Assembly (NCBI GenBank): GCA_032871835.1
Contig: CM065298.1
Coordinates: forward strand, 8,357,596-8,421,595
Direction of reading: 5' to 3'
DNA from: Dipteronia dyeriana
Lineage: Eukaryota; Streptophyta; Magnoliopsida; Sapindales; Sapindaceae
Length of the DNA stretch: 64,000 nt
Shown here: positions 47,060 through 56,831 of the stretch, in pieces
Numbering within the stretch: the stretch's first letter is position 1
How the letters are laid out: each line of letters starts with the position of its first letter
The notes under the pieces: generated by a model
Databases searched by the model: none
What the model was told of the DNA's origin: nothing
Seen by the model: only the letters and a program-made list of their open reading frames with translations
Translations under genes and position numbers: made by a program

Positions 47060-48117
47060 AGCATGCTTGCTGCCCGAGATGGCACGGGGAATGCGGGAAC
47101 CACATTGGTGGGGAGGCTCTAGCATAACAGGTCCGCATGGGGTATTATTGGCTAACCATCCATCAAGATACAAAGAACTTTGTACGGTCATACGAAGCAT
47201 GCCAGAAGACTGTAAACTTGAGTCACCTACCGTCGGAGCGATTGTCATCCCTTAGCTCACAATACCTCTTTGCTATATGGGGAATCGACTTGATCAGACC
47301 GCTTTTTACTGCTCATGGTCGAGCCAAGCATGTTATCGTAGCGATTAACCATTTCACAAGGTGGGTCGAAGCTGGACCGCTTTCCCAGATATCGAAAGAA
47401 AATACAACAAGATTCATAAAAAATAATGTAGTTTACAGATTCGGAACCCCTCTTGCCATTGTAGCTGACCTCGGTAAGCAGTTTGATAATGGTCGATTCA
47501 AAGACTTTTATGAGGGTTTGGGAATCAACCTTAGGTTCACTTCAGTAGCCCACCCCCAGACTAACGGTCTGGTGGAATCCACCAATAAGCCTATTAAGAA
47601 GTTGTTGTAAAAGAAGTTGCGACAGAAAAAGGGCAGATGGACTGAAGAGCTTCCCGAGGTCCTCTGGGCTTACCGTACTACGAGAAGAACGGCTATCAGG
47701 GAAACGCCCTATACCCTAGCCTTTGGGGTTGAAACGGCACTTCCTATTGAGCACAAGCTGACCTTCTCAGAGTTCAACACTTTGAACCGGGAAGAAACGA
47801 GGATAAGCTCCGTGCAAGCCTAGACCTCTTGGAAGAAAAACAAGATCGAGTAGCAGAGAAGGTATCAGGTATCAATTTACCATAGCAGGATTGCTAGGTA
47901 CTTTAATAGGAGGGTTAAAGCCCAGAACTTTAAGGAAGGGGACCTAGTTCTCAGGAAAGTGACGTTGAATACCAGAAAGAGGTCAGATGCGGTCTTGGGG
48001 CCCAACAGGGAAGGACATGCGGAGATCCGTAATAGGGCATACAAGCTCGAGGACATGAATGGCCGACTCATTGATCATACATGGAATGTGGATCACTTGA
48101 GAAAATTCTACCCTTAA
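47060..48117 (+). pseudogene. Integrase and pol C-terminus (Tat element)
   Basis: The zinc-binding region is HGECGNHIGGEALA, QVRMGYYWLT and FVRSYEACQ; the first Cys of the usual C-x2-C is lost. The core has the first Asp in WGIDLIRPL, the second region as IVADLGKQFDNGRF where ISDNGTQF is usual, and the Glu in HPQTNGLVESTNK. Open stretches are 47137-47610 and 47617-47823, separated by TAA at 47608. The C-terminus ends GRLIDHTWNVDHLRKFYP and TAA at 48115-48117, the standard Tat pol ending. A poly(A) signal AATAAA follows at about 48191. Confidence 0.88.
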
Positions 48118-48289
48118 ATAGGAAACCCGTGAGCAGGCTACCTCCACCTAGTTTTTAATCTCCAACAATAATGTACTCCTTTCTTTTTATCAATAAAGCC
48201 TATTTTTTCTCCATCTTCAACTATGTTCTACAGTTATTTGGGTCTACATGGGAAATTCAACATTATCGTCCCAAGACCAGGGATTAGCC

Positions 48290-48680
48290 GGGGAAGCCCC
48301 CTCGCTATCCCTGATGCCTCAGCCGGGCACTACCCCTCGCCAAGAAGGGTCTGAGTGTAAGAGCATAATTGTCATCCAGATCTCAAGACCAGGAAATATC
48401 TAAATAGTCCTATTGATGCCTTGGTCGAGCTACCACCCTCAAGAAGGGTTTGAGTGTAAGAGCATAGCTGTCATCCAGATCTTAAGACCATGAAATAGCT
48501 AGATAACCCTCATGATGCCTTAGTCGGGCTACCACCCCCAAGAAGGGTCTGAGTGTAAGAGCATAGCAGCCATCCAGATCTCAAGACTAGGAAATTGCTA
48601 AATAGCCCTCCTGATACATTGGTCAGGTTACGGCCCCCAAAAGGGACTCAAGTTTAAGAGCGCGGTAGTTATCCTGATCT
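48290..48680. repeat. 99-bp tandem repeats downstream of Tat pol
   Basis: AAGAAGGGT recurs at 48342, 48441 and 48540, followed by a more diverged fourth unit. Each unit has TGAGTGTAAGAGCATAGCTG, CATCCAGATCTCAAGACCA and GATGCCTTGGTCGGGC. Confidence 0.92.
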
Positions 48681-49229
48681 CTAGCCTAATAAGAGAGGGC
48701 TAGATAGTTATCTTTGATACCTCATTCGGGTTATAACCCCATTGAAGGGCTTAAGAATTGAGGGGATCTTTACTTAAACTCCAACGTCCCAGTTATTACT
48801 AGTGGCTAATTCTCTGTTTACATGTGGTTGCATACTGTTATAGGTGCGGACTGGTCTTCGATCGGACAAGGGGACTATCGACTAAAGTCACCATGCTATA
48901 AGTTTCTGTTGAGAGTTGAAGGCTCGAGCTAGCTATCTACTTTCATGTTTAAGCAGTTTTCCAATCTTGTTGCTTTCCCAAGTTAAGTCAAGTTGTTTTA
49001 GAGGATATACCTAGATCGAAATCAGAAATGAAGCAAGTACATGCCAATCAAAATTTGAACCAAATCTAAAGTTAATTTTCATTAATGAAATGGGAAGCCT
49101 ATCCCTCGGTAAGGCTACAACAATCAAACATGGAGCCCAACCCCTGGTTCTGGACTACAAAAAAAAAAAAAAAAAGGATTGATGATGATAATCAAGCATG
49201 AGTAAAATGGGATGCCCACCCCCTTTCTA

Positions 49230-51830
49230 GGCATTCAGAACAAGCCGCTAGTAGATGGATTCAAACTCTTGCATCCTTCTGATCTCCTCAAGCTTCCCCT
49301 CCTTCAAGATGAACCTAACCCCCTGCTCATCTTTCTAGTGATCGCGCATCCTAGATAGCCACCTCCGTAACCTCTTCTTGAGGATGCCCATCGATTGCCT
49401 GTTGCTCAGCTGGGTCCTCCTCCAAGACATCATTGATCATCGCCAAGACCTCAAAAGGTATGGCTACATCAAGAAGGTTGGCCATTGACTATGGCATAAT
49501 CTCTCAAACTGCTAGCTCCTTCCTTGAAGGCACCTTAGAGGGATCTCCATGGGTTGAACCCCCCTCGAGGATTCTTCGGAACCTGATGTTGAGAAGGTTG
49601 GGATATGAGGAGGCAAATCTAGTATTTTAGGCTGCTACCCAGCTCCGTCCCTAGTAAAAGGACCCGCTTTATCATTTTTGGGGCGAGACATCTTTACAGC
49701 TTGAGACATGATTTCTTCATTATCCCAGCCGGCGATACTGGAGAGGTCAAATGGAAAGGGAAGGGCTTCCATGACCTAGAAGGAGGCATAGAAATACCCA
49801 TCGTGGAAAGAGGCTTCCACTTCAACCTGAAGCTTGGAAACTTGGGCCAGCAGAGTTTGGTTCTCAGCATCCAGTGCCTTTTCCTCTTCCTTCTAATCAT
49901 CCCGCTGGCTGGCTAGTCGCTTAGACCGAAGAGTTTCTTGATCAAAAGACTGTTTCAGCCTCTCGCGGTCGCCCTGAAGCTCAACCAGTTATGTTTCCAT
50001 TCCCCTCTGGCTAAAGATCATCTCTTAGACCAAGGCTTCATCCTATGCCAGTAATTCCTTGGCTCGCTCAGCCTTAGCTTAAGCCTTAGTTTCCTGGTCG
50101 CGGAGAGAAGCTACCTGGTTTCCCATGGTTACTTGAAATTTGAAGGCATGCAAAGGGAATTCATGTTAGAAAACAATAAATCAAGCTATTACGAGAGAAA
50201 ATAAAGGCGATGACTACCTCGGCAAGGAGGGCAGACCCCTTGGTAACCAGGATGTCCACGGGTATGGAAGTCATCCTAGAAAGCCCGCCACAAGGGCAAG
50301 ACATAACAAACTGCTTTAAAACTTCATCCTGGTTAACCGAGCCCGACTGATGGTGGGCACGAGTAGGGGGAATCTCAGGAATACCAGCCTCGGGATCCCC
50401 TAAAGCCTGAACTGTTTGGGATACAGATGGGTAAGTTCAAGAAGTGGGTAATGTGACTGAAGAAGCAGCAGTCGTAGTTGGGGCCACTGATGAGGGGGCG
50501 AAGGTGGTTGTATCAGTGGCCTAAAGAGCGAGCCCTCCTCGATTTAAAGCTTTAACAGCCCACGATGTGAGAATAACCATCTTAGATCTCGTCTAGAAAG
50601 GCGATAGAGCAGGAGCAGGTGAAGCAGCGGCTAAAAGGTAACCCTTATTTCTCTAAGATAGACAAGAAGGTTCTCTGGGATGATCTAGTAGGAGGGGAAG
50701 AGGTCCGTGCTTACCGGGCTTCTCGGGAATCTGGAACAACCATAAAATCTGTTACAAAAATAGGAAATGAAGGATGTCAGAGGCAAGTCAGCTAACAAAA
50801 CAAAGCATAATAACTTAATATTACTCACGAGGGGAAGCATCAAAGATCCACATATACTTATTCACCCTGCGGGGATCGAAGGGATCAACAGTTGGAAACC
50901 TCAAGTTCAGATAATTCCTAGCGAGGATAGTCTTCAGCACAACCTCAGACTCGGTAGGCAGGGAACCCTGGTCCCATGAGGGTTCATCGTTGAAAGCGGT
51001 GGGAACTGCGAACTCATGCCCGCAGATGAATATGGAGTTTCCCCAATCTCCCCCCAGTACTATTCCTTCCAAGCTGGGTCTTTTCTCGAAGTGCCAAGGA
51101 TGATGAAGTTGAGTTTGTTCTTGGCCTTCACATAGAACTGTCTCTGGGGACCTCCAGACAAACTCACGATTTGTAAGAGGTAGGCCAGCTCTTATGCTCC
51201 GGGTTCCTGAGTGACCTTTCCCAGCTCGAGTTGTTCCCTCCACATAACGAGGAAGCCAATCAGATGCCTCCAGAAGCCAGGAGTCAGCTAAAGAGGAGCT
51301 AGTTAAAGGGCGTTAAGAGCCCGCCGAAGAGTAGGGAGAATGGGGAGTCTGACCCTGTTCTCAAGGGTCGCCAAGTGAATGGGGAGCACACCTTCAGGCA
51401 GATTAAAGACGTCGTAGTTCCTATGGGGAACTATGAGGGTGACGTCTTTAGGAATGCCATATTTATCCCGTATGTGGTTGATCGATTGTGGGTCAACAGT
51501 AGAGTCGGGGATAACTCTAAATTCAGAAGGAAGAAGCTTCACTGAAAGAGGCCCAGCCACAGCAATTTGAACCTCCTCACCTACGTTGGAATTTTCCCCT
51601 ACGTTGGAATTTTCCCCTACGTTAGAATCTTCATCAACTAAGTTCAGAGGGTTTTCAAGTTGATTGGAGAAGTCGGAGCCTATCGAGGCATTCCTACTGG
51701 AGCGGCGGCGCTGGCGGACGGGGGAAGAGTCCTTGTCGCTCGAGATTCCTCACACCTATTTCTAAGGAACCAAATTAGAGCCGCCAGTGTCCTCAACCAT
51801 GGCTTTAATGTTGTTAGACGAGTTCGACAT
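49230..51830 (-). pseudogene. Antisense gene of the Tat element (gypsy-associated aORF type)
   Basis: Minus strand, opposite to pol. Starts with ATG at 51830 (MSNSSNNIKAMVED), soon hit by three stops. The conserved part (51560-51303) has INHIRDKYGIPKDVTLIVP, YDVFNLPEGVLPIHLATLE and RVRLPILPTLRRALNAL, resembling the domain called putative gypsy-type transposon (PF04195). 51243-50829 continues it and ends at GTGAGT, a likely splice donor; another GTAAGC donor is at 50714. After this comes a coiled coil near 50000-49800 (RERLKQSF, LDAENQTLLAQVSKLQVEVE). TTTAAATTC lies 110 bp upstream of the ATG. Function is unknown. Homologous to 56832-59717. Confidence 0.78.
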
Positions 51831-51939
51831 TGTTGAATGAAAAGAGCTTGAAGGTGGATGAAAGACAATGATGTGGTTGGAGAAGACAGTGAGAGAGAGG
51901 AAGCCTGAAAATTTGAAATTGAAAGAAGGCACCGTGTTT

Positions 51940-51950
51940 GAATTTAAATA
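51940..51950 (-). promoter_or_regulatory. Possible TATA box of the antisense gene
   Basis: Minus strand CTATTTAAATTC about 110 bp before the ATG, followed by a pyrimidine-rich leader. A similar TTTAAATTC precedes the antisense gene of the second Tat element. Confidence 0.5.
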
Positions 51951-52202
51951 GAGGTTAGGGTTGTAGTGACGTGGGTGATATATTCGGGAAAATTGCCTCG
52001 AACCACGGAGAGGGCCGCAACATAGCCTGTTTTTTTCAAGGAGTACACCAATCCAAGCTCGAAATGTAATCTGAACAGTTAATGAGGAGATTTCATTCGA
52101 GATTCTCAGTAATTATTTTCATAATGGAAAATTTTTCAATTAAAAAGGGAATCCAACTCCAACCTCAACTCTACCTCCGGTGTTCAAGTCAAATGGGACT
52201 TC

Positions 52203-53407
52203 TGTTAATAATAAAATTTAGCTAAGGGTCAAAGAGAAATTTTCCATTCTCCTAGCCAGAATCAAAGCCCAAATTCGACATTCATGAGACCGCGGGCGGA
52301 CCATAAAACTACCCAGCAGAAGCAAGGAAGGATCATCGGGCTTTGAAATTACTAAGGATGAAACTAGGCACGACCAGGTCGAGCCCCCACGTGAATACTA
52401 TAATTCGGATTCTCGAGGTCACTTACCCAGGAACCTCGGTTCCTAAGGTTGGGCTCCAAAACCACCCCGTGAAAGCAAGGAAGGATCGTCGAGCTCAAGA
52501 AGCACTCAAAATAAAGCCCGACAAGCAAAGCAAACTCCCTCCATGTTAAGGCTTCCAGAGGTTAAACTTAGCTCGTAGCCTAAACTAGAAGCCCACCAAC
52601 CTCTCTAGGAGCCTGCTGTCCCCTTCATGATACGAGGAGCAAGAGAGCCTCTAAATGGATCAGATCTATGCTACCTCCCAGGAATGTCTATAGGGACTTT
52701 TTAAGCTCCAAAGGGTCGAGAAAAGTCCATCCCAAGCTTCTGAGAACAGAATCAAAGCATGGGTCTACCTCGCTCTACGAGATAATGAGCTGCTAACTCG
52801 ATGAGCTCCATGAAGAATCATCCAGTAAGTACACACAAGATTGTATCTACATTATAACCAATATTAATTCCGCGTACATGTAAGTCAAGAGTTTGATTCC
52901 AAAAAGGAAACAAACATATCTTCGTCAAAGATATCATTGAATCCGTTATCAATTCGAAGTCCCAACTTTCAAATAACGAATCCCACCAGATAAGGAGGGA
53001 ACGGATTCATGGGATCGTGGCGGGATATTTATGAGTTAAAACCTACTTGAACCGGATATAAATAAGGTCAATCAAAGACGAAAGAGATAGGCAGAAATAG
53101 AGTGAAAAAGAAAGAGGATTACGTCGGGCTAAATTTTGTGATCAGAACACGGCTGTCATTGTATCTACTATTCGACAAGCACGAAGTTTCCCCCTTCCTA
53201 CATCCTAGAGAGATTGTGAGTATATACGAGAGGTTTTCTATATATCACGAGTAATTATTAATAAGGCTCCCATTTTGTTGTTGTCATTCAAGCATTCATT
53301 TCTATCTAAGCAGGTCAGGTATCAACGGTACCGACCACCACTTCTGTGGTAGTGGTCTTGAGGGTGTTAGCTGGAATTTATCACCTCGAGTAAATTTCCA
53401 GTTAACA
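52203..53407 (+). repeat. 3' LTR of the Tat element
   Basis: TGTTAATAAT to CCAGTTAACA, 1205 bp, aligned along its whole length with the split 5' LTR. Confidence 0.93.
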
Positions 53408-53412
53408 CACGT

Positions 53413-54960
53413 AAAAACAATAAAACCCCCAATTACACTTTCACATACATCAGTTACACTCTCTTAGTTAGCTGCATGTATTTTTATACATGTAAACTAC
53501 TCTTGCAGTTATTTCTATAGATAACATGCAGTTATCTGATAATGTGTATATGTATGTGGGCTCGGTTGAGTTAATGTTGGATATCCATATACTTGGACCC
53601 ATCTTGGGTGTACCCAATATTTTCCAACATCATCACTCGCATAAGTGGGTCCAACACAGTTCCATAAAAGAGAACACAGTTACGATATTATCATAAAATC
53701 ATGTAAGAATATTCATATAGATAACTATCGTGTGACCTATGAACAATCAGTATAAAATTATGGAGCTTTGAAATCTCAATTGTAAATTCACTAATTACAA
53801 GAGATATAATGTTGTTCATTCGTTGTGTCCTAGATTTAATTTCATAATTTTTTTCAGTCTAAAGCATACTTAATCCCTTAAGAAGTTATGCTTGACTTTA
53901 TAATATTTCATGTTTTTTCCCAATACAAATGGCTAGCCAGTAAATACATCAGTAAGATAAAATTTTATTAAATCTTCTCATTCTATCTTTATCTTTTAGT
54001 CTCCAAAATAGCTGTTACCTTAGACATGTCTCATAATATGGATTGTCATAGCCGTAGAAATAACGTGCTTAATGTGCTAACACTATTCTGTCACTTCAAG
54101 ACAAAGTGAATGGTCATACAAAAATCATTAGAAGTTTTATATAACTTTTGTGGAACGTACAGAATGTGGAAACCAGAATTCATTTTGTCATTTTCCACAT
54201 CTGTCACTAATAGCACACGCGGTATGAAACATATGTTACAATGATCTTCATGCTAAATATGAATGACTATTTCTTTTCTTAATTCACTGTATAGATTTAA
54301 GTTTAGTCACACAATCTGTGACTAACCTAAGTTCTTAAAAGCTCACTACCTTTTAGCGCTATATTATATTAAGATCTCACATTTGGCTTAATCAGGTATC
54401 AATGATAGTGAGATCTATCATGATCGATTCTAAAATATATATGTTAATTTTTAAGAATCTCGTATTGACATAATCAATACGACATTTTCATATATATAAA
54501 CTCCTTTTAGAATATTTCTCACATATTCTTTATTATATATGTCTCATCTCATTTTGTTTCTCTAAATAAATAAGGCGACCACACGAGTAAAAATGTTGGT
54601 CTCAACATGATGACATATTTAAATAATTCATGAGTGAAATATAATATCATCATAAAAATTCAGTAACGGATTCTGTGATGAGGGAAACAAGCTTGCAAGA
54701 GCTTTTAGCAGGTTTGTGTGCACTCATTTTTTTCATCCAGAAATTCAAGGACATGCTTCATATGTGTTTAGCATGTGATAAGTTTGACTATTTTTCAAGC
54801 AATTTATAGTTTTGTGTGATTTATACTTACAATTGGTATCATTGACCTCAGGCCAAGTAGTTTTGTGTAATTTATACTTGCAACTCGTGTCAGTGACCTT
54901 GTGATAAATTTGAATTTTTTACAAGCCAATAATAGTTTTGTAACATGGATGCATACTACA
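53413..54960. other. AT-rich intergenic stretch, possible decayed LTR sequence
   Basis: No coding sequence seen. Around 53560-53640 the phrase on GGACCCATCTTGGGTGTACCC and the later AT-rich text look like old Copia-type LTR sequence, but no ends were found. Confidence 0.4.
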
Positions 54961-54964
54961 GCAC

Positions 54965-55330
54965 AAGTATCCTAAGTTGGGAAGGAAGATCCCGAATAGC
55001 AGTACTGAAGTCAGCACAAGGTTCGAATACATACAATTCGAACCATTTTCTTTGTTTCGATGTGGTTGTAGTATTTATCTACTAACTAGAATTCGAATAT
55101 TATTATTTGAGTATTTGCACAATGTTTACAAGCCACCCATTATTCAAAGAGATGTAAAGTCCACAAACAGCTTATTCAATGATAGATTCAAGGCCAAACA
55201 TGCTGATTTTGAACTGTCAAATTCTTTTACCACTGAAGATCACACTCATGTTCAACAGTTGTTGTTGGCACCCCTGGATACCGTGTTCCTGAGTGAGTAT
55301 AGATCAAACTCCATTTTTTAATCTCCAAAC
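54965..55330 (+). pseudogene. Receptor-like kinase fragment (malectin/LRR-RLK type)
   Basis: Two exon remnants. The first (54970-55019) encodes ILSWEGRSRIAVLKSAQG and stops at a GT. After about 90 bp ending in AG, the second (55108 on) encodes EYLHNVYKPPIIQRDVKS, then TNSLFNDRFKAKHADFEL. This matches the kinase catalytic loop and activation segment of plant LRR receptor kinases, with HRD changed to QRD and DFG to DFE. A frameshift follows: GTPGY is visible in another frame at about 55268, then a stop. No ectodomain, ATP-binding loop or C-lobe is present. It is a short relic of a host gene. Confidence 0.85.
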
Positions 55331-55535
55331 TCGATCAATGTCATTCTTATCATAATTTCCCAAATATAAGCCAACAAATTAATATGTAGAAATTCATAAT
55401 TAATTAATACAACTTCAAGAAAGCTTTTTTAATCCTCTAGCAAAAAGTCCGGGAAACCTAATACATGATTTACCATGTACATATTTAGGAATTACGTGTC
55501 AACCAGGCTGACCGAAAAGTCGATCAGATTGTTCT

Positions 55536-56337
55536 TGTTGATATCGATTTATGGATTGTATCAGAAAAGCCAACAAGGATTGGATTTCGGCTATTAATTC
55601 AAAGAGAAAGAGATTCAGAGAGAGTAATGAAGACACAAGTTTTACGTGGTAAAACTTCGATGACCGGAGAAACGTCCACGGGTGGTTGAAAGATCAACCA
55701 AGCCAAAATCCACTATGAAAATATGATGTTTACAAGCTCTCGATTTCTCTTTCTTCTCTCTGTATTTTTCTGTTGTTTGTTGTGTATGCTATATTGCCTA
55801 TATATTTTCTGGACGTGATTATGGGTCTATTTATATGTTTATAGAACCCTAATCTACTTTGTACAAGTAATACAGGATCTTTGTATTTAATTGTGATTTT
55901 GGTTACTTGTTTGAAGTAGATTTGTCTTCTTTCCTGTTTCGGAGGCTAGTAATGAGATTAAATGCGATTCTAGTAGCATAGTCCGATTAGGACTTATTTC
56001 CTTATAAGAGTATAGACTTCTTGGAGAATCAGAAGTGTTCTCGGAGGAGGAACCCTTTATGCTTAACATTCTCTTTCTTTAGAATCCTTCTTTAATAAGG
56101 AGCCTTTTGACTTGACTTGTGGACTACTCTCTAAGCTTCTTACTCGATTGTCCTGCTTATCTCGAGTATAATGTTAAGTATGCTGGTCCCGAATGACGTC
56201 TCATGATCCGAGACTCGGGCTTCTTCTCCTTAATGATGCCTCGTAGGATATTTCATGAGTGCCTATTTGGGCGTCCACCTGGCAATTTTCTCCTTCCTAT
56301 CAATGAGGTGTATGCTTGGTAAAATTCACATATGACA
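55536..56337 (-). repeat. 3' LTR of the second Tat element
   Basis: Minus strand TGTCATATGTG to GATATCAACA, 802 bp. Contains the ACGTGGTAAAAC...CCACGGG...AAATCCACTAT module (55636-55720 on the plus strand). Confidence 0.9.
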
Positions 56338-56687
56338 ATACCCCCTTAAAATACTTTTGCCGAGTAAATTTCATTTCGGGCAAGAGTATTTTTATCATCT
56401 CAATTTTTATTCATGTCAGAATAGTCGTCTTGTTATAATGGCGTATCTTAATGGTGACCCTGTAATTTCGATTCGCTTCATCACGCGAGATCTTTAAATG
56501 ATGGCGACGTTTAGAAGTTCTGATGGTCGAGGGCTAGTTCCTGTTTTGACACGTGTCCTTAGTCTCTTCGTTTTTCGATATCATTTATGAGAAATGATTT
56601 TTGCGTCTCCCCAAAGCCGCCTACATCATCAGGCTTTATCATAAATTTATCCCACCTCGAAGCCCTAGGGTTTCGTGTCACCACCCC

Positions 56688-56696
56688 TTTAAATTC
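56688..56696 (+). promoter_or_regulatory. Possible TATA box of the antisense gene
   Basis: TTTAAATTC, 144 bp before the ATG at 56832, in a similar setting to 51940-51950. Confidence 0.45.
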
Positions 56697-56831
56697 TTCA
56701 CCGAATTTGTGGTAGTTTATTCTTATTTGAGAAAACCAGAATTTTCCTGTCAATCCAGATTTCGCTGCAAATCGCTTTCTTCATCAAGGGTTTTTTGCTC
56801 CAGTATTCCATTCTTTTTAAGGTTAGTTTTG

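Larger units (their letters stand above)
38240..53407 (+). mobile_element. Tat-lineage Ty3/gypsy element, 15.2 kb
   Basis: Flanked by CACGT at 38235-38239 and 53408-53412. The LTRs (38240-40630 with a nested solo LTR, and 52203-53407) are each about 1.2 kb without inserts. The order is primer site, gag, protease, RT, gypsy RNase H, a second RNase H, an LTR-like insertion, integrase, 99-bp tandem repeats, an antisense gene and the 3' LTR. Two RNase H domains and an antisense ORF are hallmarks of the Tat lineage. Many stops and frameshifts show it is defective. It is more GC-rich than its neighbours. Confidence 0.95.
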
